64,000 nucleotides of DNA, taken from assembly GCF_902859735.1 (NCBI RefSeq), contig NZ_CADIJY010000003.1, forward strand, positions 124,001 through 188,000, written 5' to 3'. The position numbers were made by a program, and so were the translations under genes. How positions within the stretch are numbered: the first letter of the stretch is position 1; the number at the start of each line of letters is the position of its first letter. The stretch comes from Achromobacter aegrifaciens (GTDB taxonomy: Bacteria; Pseudomonadota; Gammaproteobacteria; Burkholderiales; Burkholderiaceae_B). The notes under the pieces are model-generated. The model was not told the DNA's origin. It searched no databases and saw only the letters and a program-made list of their open reading frames with translations. This document shows, piece after piece, positions 37,450 to 46,792 of this stretch.

Positions 37450-38313
37450 ATGTCCCGTCTCCCCACTACCCGCAACGCCCTGGACGCCGAGACCGAAGGC
37501 GCCTCCGCCCATCCCATCGCCATCCAGGTGATCGAACGCGCCATGCGTCTGCTCGATGCCCTGGCCGCGCAGCCGGATCCGGTAACGCTGAAAGAACTGT
37601 CCGCGACCACGGGCCTGCATGCGTCCACCGCGCATCGCATCCTTAACGACCTGGTCGTGGGCCGCTATGTCGAACGCGTCGACAACGGCCTGTATCAGCT
37701 GGGCATGCGCCTGCTGGAGCTGGGTTCGCTGGTAAAGGGGCGCCTGAACGTGCGCGAGGCGGCCATTTCCGCCATGCGCTCGCTGCACAAGCTGACCGGG
37801 CAGACCATCAACCTGTCGGTCCAGCAGGGCGACGAGATCGTCTACATCGACCGCGCCTGGAGCGAGCGTTCCGGCATGCAGGTGGTCCGCGCCATCGGCG
37901 GCCGCGCGCCGCTGCACCTGACCTCCACCGGCAAGCTGTTCCTGTCCACCGCCGATGCGCGCCAGGTCCGGGCCTACGCGCTGCGCACCGGCCTGGCCGG
38001 CCACACGCGCAACAGCCTGACCGACCTGGACCGCCTGGAGCGCGAACTGGCGTTAGTGCGGCGCCACGGTTATGCGCGCGACAACGAAGAACTGGAACTC
38101 GGCGTGCGCTGCATCGCCGCCGGCATTTTCGACGATACCGGCAAGTTGGTCGCCGGCCTGTCCATTTCGGCCCCCGCCGAGCGCCTGCAGGACGACTGGA
38201 TCAAGGCGCTGGTCGACACCGCCGCCAGCATCTCGGAAGCGCTGGGCTACGAGCCCTCCGTTTCCACCGGCTTCAACGGTCTGGGCATGGCCGCAGAGGC
38301 TCTGCGCCCGTAA
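37450..38313 (+). CDS. IclR-family transcriptional regulator
   Basis: 287 residues from MSRLPTTRN. The N-terminal winged HTH (TLKELSATTGLHASTAHRILNDLV) is followed by the IclR effector domain (GQTINLSVQQGDEIVYIDR, PLHLTSTGKLFL, then ELELGVRCIAAGIFD). It converges with a Bug-type binding-protein gene, a frequent pairing in this family of bacteria, though convergent placement leaves the target uncertain. In-frame sequence upstream of this ATG is not conserved. Confidence 0.93.
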   Translation: MSRLPTTRNALDAETEGASAHPIAIQVIERAMRLLDALAAQPDPVTLKELSATTGLHASTAHRILNDLVVGRYVERVDNGLYQLGMRLLELGSLVKGRLNVREAAISAMRSLHKLTGQTINLSVQQGDEIVYIDRAWSERSGMQVVRAIGGRAPLHLTSTGKLFLSTADARQVRAYALRTGLAGHTRNSLTDLDRLERELALVRRHGYARDNEELELGVRCIAAGIFDDTGKLVAGLSISAPAERLQDDWIKALVDTAASISEALGYEPSVSTGFNGLGMAAEALRP

Positions 38314-38335
38314 TCCAGGGCCGGCCTGCAAAAAA

Positions 38336-38366
38336 AGAAAAGCCCCGGACGGGGCTTTTCTTTTTG
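38336..38366. terminator. Bidirectional terminator between the IclR and Bug genes
   Basis: Perfect 11-bp stem AGAAAAGCCCC/GGGGCTTTTCT with a GGAC loop; T-rich on the plus side and A-rich before it, so it can serve both convergent genes. Confidence 0.9.
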
Positions 38367-38394
38367 CATGCGCCGCCAGGGCGCATGGTTTGGG

Positions 38395-39372
38395 TTACTG
38401 CTGTTCGACGCCAGCCTTCTTGAACAGCTCGCCCCACTGCGGGACTTGCTGCTTGACCTTGGCTTCCAGGGCTTGCGGGTTCGCTTCGGACGTCAGCACC
38501 GTCGCGCCCAGCTGCTTCATGCGTTCCTGGAATTTGGGATCGGCCAGGCCAGCCTGCAGGCTCTTGACCAGCTTGTCGACGACGGGCTTGGGCGTGCCCT
38601 TCGGCACCCACATGCCATGCCAGATGCCCACTTCGAAGCCCTTGTAGCCGGATTCGTCCATGGTCGGCAGGTTCGGCAGCGTGGGGACGCGCTTCAGGCT
38701 GGTGACTGCGTAGGCCTTCACCTTGCCGCTGTCGATCTGCTGGGTGGTGTTGGTGGTCTGGTCGCAGAGCAGGTCCACCTGCTTGCCCAGCAGGTCGTTC
38801 ATGGCGGGCGCCGTACCCTTGTAGGGGATGGTCAGCAGCTGTACGCCCAGCGCCTCGACCAGCATGGTGCCGCACAGATGGCTGGCGGCGCCGATGCCGG
38901 CGTTGGCCAGGGACACCTTGTCCTTGTTCTGTTTGACGTACTCGGCCAGTTCCTTGATGTTGTTGGGCGGGAAGTCCGAACGCGCGATGATGGTCATCGG
39001 CACGTCGACCACCAGGCCGATGGGCTCGAAGCTCTTGTAGGGGTCGTACCCCGGATTCTTGTACAGCGAGGGCGCCGTCGAGAAGCCGGCGTGCATCAGC
39101 AGGACGGAGTAGCCGTCAGGCTGGGCGCGCGCTACCTGGGTCGTGCCGATGGTGCCGCCGGCGCCGCCCTTGTTCTCGACCACGACCGTCTGGCCCAGGC
39201 TCGGCCGCATGGCTTCCGCGAGCGAACGCGCGACGTTGTCCGTCGGGCCGCCAGCGGCGAACGGCACCACCATGTTGATGGGGCGATCCGGATATTCGGC
39301 TTGGGCGGCGCCGGCTGCGAGCATGGCGCTGGCCGCGAGCAAGGCCGAAAGCGTGCGGGGGATGAGGGTCAT
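38395..39372 (-). CDS. Bug/TctC-family periplasmic solute-binding protein
   Basis: 325 residues. A Sec signal peptide ends near residue 25 (AAGAAQAEYPDRPI). Family motifs follow: MVVPFAAGGPTDNVAR, VENKGGAGGTIGTTQVARA, PDGYSVLL and IPYKGTAPAMNDLL. Bug proteins bind carboxylates and are strongly amplified in Bordetella and relatives; many are orphans without TctA/TctB, as this one is. Cysteines at two positions (LCGT and LLCDQ) may form a disulfide. Confidence 0.93.
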   Translation of the reverse strand: MTLIPRTLSALLAASAMLAAGAAQAEYPDRPINMVVPFAAGGPTDNVARSLAEAMRPSLGQTVVVENKGGAGGTIGTTQVARAQPDGYSVLLMHAGFSTAPSLYKNPGYDPYKSFEPIGLVVDVPMTIIARSDFPPNNIKELAEYVKQNKDKVSLANAGIGAASHLCGTMLVEALGVQLLTIPYKGTAPAMNDLLGKQVDLLCDQTTNTTQQIDSGKVKAYAVTSLKRVPTLPNLPTMDESGYKGFEVGIWHGMWVPKGTPKPVVDKLVKSLQAGLADPKFQERMKQLGATVLTSEANPQALEAKVKQQVPQWGELFKKAGVEQQ

Positions 39373-39748
39373 GGAGTCTCCAATTGCAGGGTTTGCTGCG
39401 ATTTGCTGTTGCGCGCTGACTTGTGGGTTTATTTGTCTGTCATCAGCGTGAAAGCAGTTTAGAAAACAATTGATACGACGTCACTTCGGGTATTTCCTGA
39501 ATCCTGGGAAACCTTTGTGCTGGATCAAACCCGGACAAGGCATGCACCGTCAAAGTGCAATTCTTTGTTGCGTCGCACAAAAACTCCTTGACAAGGATTT
39601 TTCTCAGCCTAGAATGTCAATTGTGCAGTGCATCAAACGGGCCGGCGGTAGCTTGTAGTACCAGTTTCCGCGCACGTTTCTATAGTTCGTCGCAGACAAC
39701 CATTCCTTATTTGCCGGACAGCCTCCGGCTACCCTGAAGGAGCATTCT
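39373..39748 (+). promoter_or_regulatory. Phasin promoter region
   Basis: No gene is supported here. TTGACA (39588-39593) and TAGAAT (39610-39615), 16 bases apart, make a near-consensus promoter for the phasin gene with a leader of about 130 bases. TGC/GCA-rich half-sites just upstream (TTGTTGC at 39566 and CGCAC) resemble targets of the PhaR repressor, which controls phasins; that match is loose. Confidence 0.6.
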
Positions 39749-40327
39749 ATGAGCGCTATCCCGCAACAAGTCCTGGACCGTCAAAAGGCCAGCATCAACA
39801 CCATCGTGGCCGCCCAGTCGGCCGTGTTCGCCGGCTTCGAAAAGCTGGTCGAGCTGAACCTGAAGGTCGTCAAGGCCACCCTGGACGAAGTCGCCCAGAA
39901 GTCGCAGCAAGCCGCTGAAGTCAAGGATCCGCAGGAAGCGGCCGCTTTCGCCTCGGGCCTGCTGCAGCCGGGCGCCGAAAAGGCCATGGCCTACACCAAG
40001 CACGTGTACGACATCGTTGCCGGCGTGCAGACCAGCCTGGTCAAGCTGACCGAGGAACAGATCGCCGAAGGCCAGCAGCAGCTGAGCGAAGCCGTCGACC
40101 AGTTCTCCAAGAACGCCCCGACCGGCTCCGAAAGCGCCGTTGCCCTGATCAAGTCCTCGCTGGCCACCGCGACCAGCGCCTACGATTCGATGACCAAGGC
40201 CGCCAAGCAGGCCGCCGAAGTCGCCGAGTCGAACCTGAATGCCGCCGCCAACGCGACCTTCAAGGCTGCCTCGGATGCCGCCGACGCCGCCACCAAGGTT
40301 GCCAGCCGCAGCCGCCGCAGCGCCTAA
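39749..40327 (+). CDS. Phasin (PHB granule-associated protein)
   Basis: 192 residues. An amphipathic, Ala/Lys/Glu/Gln-rich, almost wholly helical protein with the Phasin_2 start (SAIPQQVLDRQKASINTIVAAQ, then FAGFEKLVELNLKVVKATL). It lacks cysteine and tryptophan and ends in a basic RSRRSA tail. Phasins coat polyhydroxybutyrate granules and limit their coalescence. Strong promoter, GGAG ribosome site, biased codons and a strong terminator suggest high expression. No PHB synthase gene is in view. Confidence 0.94.
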   Translation: MSAIPQQVLDRQKASINTIVAAQSAVFAGFEKLVELNLKVVKATLDEVAQKSQQAAEVKDPQEAAAFASGLLQPGAEKAMAYTKHVYDIVAGVQTSLVKLTEEQIAEGQQQLSEAVDQFSKNAPTGSESAVALIKSSLATATSAYDSMTKAAKQAAEVAESNLNAAANATFKAASDAADAATKVASRSRRSA

Positions 40328-40399
40328 GTTTTTGGCGCGCAGTGCTGCGCAAACCGCAGTTATGTAGTACTGTTGAGTGACAGAGCAGAGCTGGAATTA

Positions 40400-40428
40400 G
40401 GGCCACCCACCGGGTGGCCCCTTTTTTT
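40400..40428 (+). terminator. Intrinsic terminator of the phasin gene
   Basis: Perfect 9-bp stem GGGCCACCC/GGGTGGCCC with a 3-base loop and seven T residues. Confidence 0.92.
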
Positions 40429-40476
40429 GCCTGCTTTTTTCGCTGTACGGCCGGCGGATGCCGGCCGCGTCCGGGC

Positions 40477-41517
40477 TCAGCGCGCCACGGCGCGCACGCA
40501 CTCGCCTACCAGCGCCGGGCCGCGGTAGATCAGGCCGGTATAGAGCTGCACGGCGTCGGCGCCCGCATCCATCTTTTCGCGCGCCTGGCGGCCAGACATC
40601 ACGCCGCCCACGCCGATGATCGCCAGGCTGCCGCCCAGCTTTTCCTTCAGGCGGCGGATGACGGCCAGAGACAGTTCATGCACCGGGGCGCCCGACAGGC
40701 CGCCCGCTTCCTCGGCATGCGGTTGGCCGGTGACGGCGTCGCGCGAGAGGGTGGTGTTGGTGGCGATGACGCCGTCGATGCCGTGGCGCGGCAGCGTTTC
40801 CGCGATGGAATCGATCTGTTCGTTTGTCAGGTCCGGAGCGATCTTCACCGCCATGGGCACGCGCCGCTGGTGCTGGTCTTCCAGCGCGCGGCGCTTGTCC
40901 GCCAGTTGCGCCAGCAGGGCCGACAGTTCGTCGCCGCCTTGCAGCGCGCGCAGGTTCTTGGTGTTGGGCGAGGAAATGTTCACCGTCACGTAGTCGGCAT
41001 GCGGATACACGCCTTCCAGCCCGATCAGGTAGTCATCCGCGGCGCGCTCGATGGGCGTGTCCGCGTTCTTGCCGATGTTCAGCCCCAGAATGCCGCCTTG
41101 CTTGCGCCAGGTGCTGCGCTGCACATTGGCCAGGAAGGCTTCCAGGCCCTGGTTGTTGAAGCCCAGCCGGTTGATCAGCGCATTGGCGCGCGGCAGCCGG
41201 AACATGCGCGGCTTGGGGTTGCCGGGCTGCGCGCGCGGGGTCACGGTCCCCACCTCGATGAAGCCGAATCCCAGGTTGCCCAGTGCGTCGATATAGGCGC
41301 CGTTCTTGTCCAGGCCCGCGGCCAGCCCGATCGGGTTGGCCAGCTGCAAGCCCATCAGCGTGCTTGGCGCCTTCGGCTGCGCGTGCATGAGCTTGCGGGT
41401 GGCACCGCATTCATAGGCGCGTTGCAGGCCCGACAAGGTGACTTCGTGGGCGGTTTCCGCGTCCATGGCGAACAGCGCCGGGCGGGCCAGGGGATAGGCG
41501 TGGAAGAGGATAGACAT
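40477..41517 (-). CDS. pyrD: Class 2 (quinone-dependent) dihydroorotate dehydrogenase
   Basis: 346 residues. An N-terminal helical membrane-binding segment is followed by an FMN barrel: [12 protein letters not shown], catalytic serine region [28 protein letters not shown], and [10 protein letters not shown]. The class 2 type couples orotate formation to ubiquinone at the inner membrane. It is the last gene in the minus-strand run nudix, aat, bpt, pyrD. Confidence 0.97.
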   Translation of the reverse strand: MSILFHAYPLARPALFAMDAETAHEVTLSGLQRAYECGATRKLMHAQPKAPSTLMGLQLANPIGLAAGLDKNGAYIDALGNLGFGFIEVGTVTPRAQPGNPKPRMFRLPRANALINRLGFNNQGLEAFLANVQRSTWRKQGGILGLNIGKNADTPIERAADDYLIGLEGVYPHADYVTVNISSPNTKNLRALQGGDELSALLAQLADKRRALEDQHQRRVPMAVKIAPDLTNEQIDSIAETLPRHGIDGVIATNTTLSRDAVTGQPHAEEAGGLSGAPVHELSLAVIRRLKEKLGGSLAIIGVGGVMSGRQAREKMDAGADAVQLYTGLIYRGPALVGECVRAVAR

Positions 41518-41584
41518 GGGGCGGAATTGTAGAGCGAATTTTGCCGGCCCTGCGCCGCCCCTGGCGCTTCAAAGAAGGGGCGGA

Positions 41585-42322
41585 TCAGGCGGGCGGCAAC
41601 GCGGGCTGGTCGCCCCACACGCCGTCGACCAGGAACTGGGCTGGATGGAAGCTGGATTTGTAGGACATCTTGCGGCTGTCGGCGATCCAGTAGCCCAGGT
41701 ACAGCCAGGGCAGGTTCAGCGTGCGGCATTGTTCGATCTGCCACAGGATGCTGTAGGTGCCCAGGCTGCCGGCAATGTCGGGATCGTAGAAGGTGTAGAC
41801 GGACGACAGGCCGTCGTCCAGCACGTCGATAATGGACACCATGACCAGCTCGCCGGTCTCGTCGCGGAACTCGACCAGGCGGGTGTTGACACGGCTGGTG
41901 AGCAGGAATTGCGCATACTGCGTGCGGCTGTCCTCGTCCATGCCGCCGCCCGGATGGCGGCCCTGCTGGTAGCGCGTATAGAGCCGGTAGTGCTCGGGCG
42001 ACCAGGCCAGCTCCGCCACGAATGACTGCAAACCCTGGTGATCGCGCCAGGCGCGGCGCTGGCTGCGATTGGGCGCGAAGCCCGCCGTATCCACGCGCAC
42101 CGGGATACAGGCGTGGCAGTTGTCGCAATGGGGCCGGTAGGTGAACAGCCCGCTGCGCCGAAAACCTTGCTCCACCAGTTGCGAATACGTCCCTGCGTTG
42201 ATCAGATGGCCGGGCGCGGCAACCTGCGACCGTGCCTGGCGACCCGGCAGATAGCTGCAAGGGTAGGGAGCGGTGGCGTAGAACTGCAGGGTGGAGAAAG
42301 GGAGTTCTTTGAGCTGGCTCAT
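41585..42322 (-). CDS. bpt: Aspartate/glutamate leucyltransferase (Bpt)
   Basis: 245 residues from [20 protein letters not shown]. The ATE family Cys cluster [13 protein letters not shown] and the C-terminal [20 protein letters not shown] identify the bacterial protein transferase, which adds leucine to N-terminal Asp/Glu to create N-degrons for ClpS-ClpAP. It lies 42 bases after aat, the other N-end-rule transferase, forming a functional pair. Confidence 0.96.
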   Translation of the reverse strand: MSQLKELPFSTLQFYATAPYPCSYLPGRQARSQVAAPGHLINAGTYSQLVEQGFRRSGLFTYRPHCDNCHACIPVRVDTAGFAPNRSQRRAWRDHQGLQSFVAELAWSPEHYRLYTRYQQGRHPGGGMDEDSRTQYAQFLLTSRVNTRLVEFRDETGELVMVSIIDVLDDGLSSVYTFYDPDIAGSLGTYSILWQIEQCRTLNLPWLYLGYWIADSRKMSYKSSFHPAQFLVDGVWGDQPALPPA

Positions 42323-42364
42323 CGGAGGTCCCGCAATGCGGCAGCAGGCCCGCAAGGGGAGTGG

Positions 42365-43138
42365 CTACATATTAACGCCGAACCCCGGGCCCGATGCTGT
42401 GTCGGGATGCAAGCGGCCAGCGCTGTCCAGCGTGCCCCGCGCCCACGCGACGGCAGGTAGCGCAGTGGCGGTGCGCACATGCTGCAGGAAAGCGGCGCGC
42501 GGGATGGGGCGCGCGCCCAGGCTGGCCAGGTGGCGCGTCTGCTGCTGGCAGTCGATGCGTTGCACGCCTTGCGCGGCCAGATAGCGCACCAGATAGGCCA
42601 GCGCGATCTTCGAGGCGTTGGGCGCGCGGGTGAACATGGATTCACCGAAGAACATGCGGCCCAGGCTGATGCCGTAGAGGCCGCCGGCCAGTTCGCCGTC
42701 AATCCAGGTTTCGATGCTGTGCACGTAGCCGGCCTCGTGCCAGGCGCGATAGGCCTGCTGCATGGCTGCGGTGATCCAGGTGCCGGGCTGGCCGTCACGT
42801 GGCGCGGCGCATTGCGCCATCACTTCGGCGAAAGCGGTGTCCACGCGTACCTGCACGCGCGGCGCGGCGCCTTGCTCCTGGCTGGCGATCTGCCGCAACA
42901 GCTTGCGCAGCGAATGCGAGGGCGCGAAGTCCTTCACGGCGAGCACCATGCGCGGATCTGGGCTCCACCACAGGATGGGCTCGCCCTCGGAGTACCACGG
43001 GAATATGCCGTTGGAATACGCCTCGATCAGCCTGGCCGTGGATAAGTCCGCGCCCGCCGCGAGCAGGCCGTCGGGATCCGCAAGCGCAAACTCCGCGGGC
43101 GGAAAAGGGGTGTCGACGGCGAGCCAGGGCAGTTTCAA
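42365..43138 (-). CDS. aat: Leucyl/phenylalanyl-tRNA--protein transferase
   Basis: 257 residues. [52 protein letters not shown] contains the diagnostic Aat motifs, quoted here in overview: GLLAAG, GIFPW and WWSPDPR. A GNAT-like C-terminal half has GGLYGISLG and FFGESMF. A TTG start fits: it overlaps the stop of the upstream nudix gene (TTGA), and KLPWL follows directly. It transfers Leu or Phe to N-terminal Lys/Arg. Confidence 0.93.
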   Translation of the reverse strand: MKLPWLAVDTPFPPAEFALADPDGLLAAGADLSTARLIEAYSNGIFPWYSEGEPILWWSPDPRMVLAVKDFAPSHSLRKLLRQIASQEQGAAPRVQVRVDTAFAEVMAQCAAPRDGQPGTWITAAMQQAYRAWHEAGYVHSIETWIDGELAGGLYGISLGRMFFGESMFTRAPNASKIALAYLVRYLAAQGVQRIDCQQQTRHLASLGARPIPRAAFLQHVRTATALPAVAWARGTLDSAGRLHPDTASGPGFGVNM

Positions 43139-43716
43139 CGGTGCGATTCTAGGGTGTAGTGATGGGGGGGATACACGCCCTGCTTGCGGTCGTCGAAGTA
43201 GTGGCGCAGCGTGGTCGCCACGGTGCGGAACGCCAGGTCGTCCCAGGGGATCTCGGACTCGTCGAAAAAACGGGCCTCCAGGCTTTCGGGGCCGGGGTCC
43301 AGCGCGTCCGACAGCGCATCGGCCAGGTAGAACACGTGCACCTGATCGATCTGCGGCAGGTCGATGATGGTGTAAAGCTCGCCCAGCTTGATGCGCGCGC
43401 CGGATTCTTCCAGTGTTTCGCGGGCGGCGCCCTGCGCCGTGCTCTCGCCCAGCTCCATGAAGCCGGCGGGCAGGGTCCAGGTGTTGTAGCGCGGCTCGAT
43501 CGCGCGCCGGCATAGTAGGACGCGGTTCTCCCAGACCGGCACCGTGCCGACCACCAGCCTTGGATTCTGGTAGTGGATCGCACCGCAGTGATCGCAGATG
43601 TCGCGTTCGCGGTTGTCGCCTTCGGGAACCCGGCGGCTGATGGGCGAGCCGCATTGGCTGCAGAAATGCGAACGGCGCGGCGCGGGGAAGTATTCGAGGG
43701 GCGATTTTGCGGTCAT
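43135..43716 (-). CDS. Zinc-ribbon NUDIX hydrolase
   Basis: 193 residues. Residues about 18-52 form a zinc ribbon (CSQCG, then CDHCG). A Nudix box follows: [23 protein letters not shown] satisfies Gx5Ex7REUxEExGU, shown here as GFMELGE and RETLEESG. This is the nudix-with-ribbon type seen in NudC-like and ADP-ribose/NADH pyrophosphatases, but it is shorter than NudC. Substrate unknown. Its stop overlaps the TTG of aat. Confidence 0.9.
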   Translation of the reverse strand: MTAKSPLEYFPAPRRSHFCSQCGSPISRRVPEGDNRERDICDHCGAIHYQNPRLVVGTVPVWENRVLLCRRAIEPRYNTWTLPAGFMELGESTAQGAARETLEESGARIKLGELYTIIDLPQIDQVHVFYLADALSDALDPGPESLEARFFDESEIPWDDLAFRTVATTLRHYFDDRKQGVYPPHHYTLESHR

Positions 43717-43726
43717 GGGTACGATT

Positions 43727-44659
43727 CTAACGGCTGCGGCGGGGGCTGGCGCGCCGGCCCGGAACGGCTGGGGAGGAGGCGCCGAAGCGGCCTTCCAGAT
43801 GCTCCACGAAGGATCGTACCTTGGGCGACAGGAAGCGCCGGTGGGGGTAGACGGCGTACATGGAGATGGGGGTATGGGCGTAGTCGGTCAGCAGCGGAAT
43901 CAGGCGCCCGGCGCGGACGTCGTCGCCCACCAGGAAATCGGGCTGCAAGATGACGCCGTGCCCGGCCAGGGCCGCGGTCCGCAGCACATCGCCGTTATTG
44001 GCCCGCAGGGCCGCGTTCACGCGCACCAGATGGGTCACGCCGTCTTTCTCGAAATGCCATTCGTTGCCGGTGCTGGCATAGGCGTAATGCAGGCAGCGGT
44101 GCTGCTTCAGTTCCTCGGGCGTCTGCGGCGTGCCATGGCGTTGCAGGTAGTCGGGCGCGGCGCAGACCAGCAACTGCTGCGGCGCCAGCGGCCGCGCGAC
44201 CAGCGAGGAATCCTGCAGCGGCCCGATGCGCACCGCCACGTCGTAGCCGTCCTCCACCAGGTCCACCACGCGGTCGTTCAGGTCCAGGTCGATGATCACG
44301 TCGGGGTAGCGCTGCAGGTACTCGGCTATGGCAGGCCCCAGGTGCAGGATGCCGAACGACACCGGCGCGCTCACCCGCAGCCGGCCGCTGGGCCGTTGGC
44401 CCTCGGCCTGCAGCGACAGCTCCAGGTCCGCCACCTCGGCCAGGATGGGCCGCACGCGTTCATAGAAGGCGCGTCCGGCGTCGGTCATGCTCAGCTTGCG
44501 CGTGGTGCGGTTCAGGAGGCGCACGCCGTACTTCTGTTCCAGATAGGCGATCTGGCGCGTGACCACGGAACGGGCCTGGCCCATCTTGTCGGCCGCGGCC
44601 GCGAATGAGCCCAGTTCCACGACCTTGGCATAGGTCTGCATGGCGGTGTGCGTGTCCAA
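43727..44659 (-). CDS. LysR-family transcriptional regulator
   Basis: 310 residues. The N-terminal HTH (MQTYAKVVELGSFAAAADKMG, ARSVVTRQIAYLE) and a CrgA/PecT-type effector domain beginning near residue 90. The last ten residues are highly basic. Divergent from a DoxX-family gene, with a T-N11-A dyad against its own start codon, so it probably autoregulates and controls doxX. Confidence 0.94.
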   Translation of the reverse strand: MDTHTAMQTYAKVVELGSFAAAADKMGQARSVVTRQIAYLEQKYGVRLLNRTTRKLSMTDAGRAFYERVRPILAEVADLELSLQAEGQRPSGRLRVSAPVSFGILHLGPAIAEYLQRYPDVIIDLDLNDRVVDLVEDGYDVAVRIGPLQDSSLVARPLAPQQLLVCAAPDYLQRHGTPQTPEELKQHRCLHYAYASTGNEWHFEKDGVTHLVRVNAALRANNGDVLRTAALAGHGVILQPDFLVGDDVRAGRLIPLLTDYAHTPISMYAVYPHRRFLSPKVRSFVEHLEGRFGASSPAVPGRRASPRRSR

Positions 44660-44660
44660 G

Positions 44661-44683
44661 ATTGTTTCCTATCGGGGAACAAT
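44661..44683. promoter_or_regulatory. LysR-type T-N11-A operator
   Basis: ATTGTT (44661-44666) and AACAAT (44678-44683) are perfect inverted arms separated by 11 bases, the classic LysR box geometry, lying one base upstream of the regulator's start codon in the divergent intergenic region. Confidence 0.75.
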
Positions 44684-44789
44684 AATTTGCAATTCTGCAT
44701 GTTTATCTTTGTTTTTGGAATCGCAAGAATAGCGCTCATCAAGAATCTTCCCATCCTGGGCGATTCCCCTACCGCTCTAGGAGAGTGCA

Positions 44790-45191
44790 ATGGTTGATAC
44801 CCGTACCGCGCCCTATGCCGCGCTGCTGCTGCGCGTGGCGCTCGGAGTCATGTTCCTGGCCCATGGCCTGACCAAGCTGCTGGTGTTCACGCTGCCCGGC
44901 ACCGCGCAGTTCTTTGCCAAGATCGGCTTCGCCGGCTGGCTGGCATACCCGGTGACGTTTTTCGAGGTCGGCGCCGGCGTGCTGTTGATCCTGGGCGTCG
45001 TGCCGCGTTGGGTCGCCGTCATTGCCGTGGTGCAGTTGTTCGTGGCGTCGACGGTGCATTTTCCCAACGGCTGGGGCTTTGGCAATGCGGGCGGAGGCTG
45101 GGAATATCCGATCTTCCTGACCGTGGCTGCGGCCGTACTGGCGTTGCTGGGCGACGGCAAGTACGCGCTGGTCAAGAGCGGCCGCGGCTGA
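44790..45191 (+). CDS. DoxX-family membrane protein
   Basis: 133 residues, four membrane helices. The DoxX signature is visible: LLLRVALGVMFLAHGLTKL, then FEVGAGVLLILG and a final LALLGDGKYAL. AGGAG precedes the ATG. Members occur in thiosulfate:quinone oxidoreductase and in redox-stress complexes, but most, including those beside LysR genes, have no proven activity. Confidence 0.9.
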   Translation: MVDTRTAPYAALLLRVALGVMFLAHGLTKLLVFTLPGTAQFFAKIGFAGWLAYPVTFFEVGAGVLLILGVVPRWVAVIAVVQLFVASTVHFPNGWGFGNAGGGWEYPIFLTVAAAVLALLGDGKYALVKSGRG

Positions 45192-45238
45192 TCGCTGCGC
45201 GCACCAGACTGTCTACCGCCACGGACGTGGCCGACAGG

Positions 45239-45272
45239 ACGGCCGGACCATAGAATGGCCCGGCCGTTTTTC
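45239..45272 (+). terminator. Intrinsic terminator after the DoxX gene
   Basis: ACGGCCGG/CCGGCCGT stem (8 bp) plus inner CCA/TGG pairing, followed by a short T-run. Confidence 0.75.
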
Positions 45273-45288
45273 CATTCCGGAGTTCTCC

Positions 45289-45753
45289 ATGTTCTTCTCC
45301 AAGCCGTATTTCAAGCGCGCCGCTGCCGCAGCCATGCTGGCCCTGGCGTTGTCTCCCGCCGCCCATGCGTCCGCCGAGCAGGAAGCCGCCAACAAGGCGG
45401 CCGTGCTGGCCTTCTACGAAAAGGGCCTGAACCAGAAGGACGCGGATGCCGCCTTGAAGTACGTCGGCGACCGCTATGTGCAGCACAATCCGAATGCGGC
45501 GGACGGCCCCGAAGGCTTCCGCAAGTTCATCGCCTTCCTGCGCGACAAGTTTCCGCAGTCACGCAGCGAGATCAAGCGAGTCTTCACCGATGGCGACTAC
45601 GTGATCCTGCACGTGCATGCGGTGCGCCAGCCCGGCGATCGTGGCAGCGCCATCATCGATATTTTCCGCCTGGAGCAGGGCAAGATCGTGGAACATTGGG
45701 ACGCGGTGCAGCCCGTTCCCGAGCAGTCCGCCAATTCCAACGGCATGTTCTGA
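45289..45753 (+). CDS. Exported SnoaL/NTF2-like protein
   Basis: 154 residues. A Sec signal peptide of about 28 residues (FSKPYFKRAAAAAMLALAL, ending AAHASA) is followed by one NTF2-like domain with YVQHNPNAADGPEGFRKFI, the SnoaL-type motif, and IVEHWDAVQPVP near the end. Periplasmic location predicted. Enzymatic role unknown. Confidence 0.85.
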   Translation: MFFSKPYFKRAAAAAMLALALSPAAHASAEQEAANKAAVLAFYEKGLNQKDADAALKYVGDRYVQHNPNAADGPEGFRKFIAFLRDKFPQSRSEIKRVFTDGDYVILHVHAVRQPGDRGSAIIDIFRLEQGKIVEHWDAVQPVPEQSANSNGMF

Positions 45754-45762
45754 ACGCGCCGT

Positions 45763-46353
45763 TCAGGCGCGGGGATTCGCTTCGAAGCCCAATTCCCGCG
45801 CCACATCCTTTTGCGCTATCAGCGCCAGCGGCGCGGCCGCATAGGTTCCGGGCAGGACGGCCTGGACTGCGCCACCGGGCGCAAGATCCGCCAGCGCATC
45901 CAGCAGCGGGGCGCCGTCCGCCGTGGCCATCTTCTCCAACAGCGGCTGCAGATCGCGGTCCAGCACGATGCCGGCGCCCAGGGGCGTCATCGCATACAGC
46001 TGTCCCGCGTCGTCCAGCTTCCACGTATCGACCGAATCGACCGCGACGTTCGTGTGCGTGAGCAGTCGGCGGCTGTCGTCGCTCAGCCGCAGCACATAGG
46101 GCGCGGCGTCCAGCCGCAGGAACACGCGCTGCGGACCATTCTGGAAGAACCAGCAGCCCGCTTCATCGTGTTCGTAATTGCGGTTGATGAATTCCAGGAT
46201 CTGCGTATTGGTGATGGACTCGCCCGGACCGCCTTCGGCTGATTGCCCTTGCGGATGCAGGCGCCAGCGGCCGCGCGCGTCCAGCGACAGCCAGCCGTAT
46301 ACCGCTGGCACGTCGGGCCAGCGGGCTAGCGCGTCCTTCACCGATTGATCCAT
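45763..46353 (-). CDS. Conserved beta-proteobacterial protein of unknown function
   Basis: 196 residues from MDQSVKDALARWP. Soluble, no signal peptide or membrane helix. Motifs visible are PAVYGWLSLDARGRWRL, INRNYEHDEAGCWFFQNGPQRVFL, YVLRLSD and GAGIVLDRDLQPLL, which read as a conserved cytosolic family often annotated as DUF2946-like or hypothetical; I cannot name it securely. The ATG lies two bases past the stop of the broken upstream gene, so the pair was probably co-translated. Confidence 0.75.
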   Translation of the reverse strand: MDQSVKDALARWPDVPAVYGWLSLDARGRWRLHPQGQSAEGGPGESITNTQILEFINRNYEHDEAGCWFFQNGPQRVFLRLDAAPYVLRLSDDSRRLLTHTNVAVDSVDTWKLDDAGQLYAMTPLGAGIVLDRDLQPLLEKMATADGAPLLDALADLAPGGAVQAVLPGTYAAAPLALIAQKDVARELGFEANPRA

Positions 46354-46355
46354 GT

Positions 46356-46679
46356 TCAGGGGCGGATGATGATGGGGGGCGGGTTGATGACAATGGCGGG
46401 CGCCGGCATCACGGCCACCGGCTGCGGCACCTGCACATAGCCGTGGCGGTAGTCGTCCCGGCATTTGCGCTTTTACTGGTAGTCGCCATTGCGCTTCCAT
46501 TTACGCTCGACCTTACAGGCGCCGTCCCAATACTGCTCTTTATACTCGCGCCCGTGGCGATGGCGGTGCTTGTCCGAATCGGCCTGCGCCGCAAGCGGGG
46601 CGAGCGTGAGCAATGCCGCCGTGGACAGCGTCAACAACGCGGAGGAGGGGCGGGCTCGAGAGTTCGGAATGGTACGCAT
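46356..46679 (-). pseudogene. Small exported protein gene interrupted by an in-frame TAA
   Basis: From ATG, a signal peptide (LLTLSTAALLTLAPLAAQA) leads into a His/Arg-rich segment (DSDKHRHRHGREYKEQYWDG) and ACKVERKWKRNGDYQ, then TAA at 46473-46475. Reading on in the same frame gives KRKCRDDYRHGYVQ, then a Pro/Val/Ile-rich tail ending IIIRP and TGA two bases before the next ATG. The uninterrupted reading on both sides and its abutment to the next gene argue that TAA is a recent nonsense change. Intact protein would be 107 residues; 68 are translated now. Confidence 0.72.
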
Positions 46680-46792
46680 AGGGTCCGTCATCAGTTGCAA
46701 ACGGCGTCACCATAGCAATCATTTGATTGACGGCGCGTAGGGATGCGTAACCAGATGCTGGCAGAAAGCCGCAATCGTACCTGAGCCGCGGT

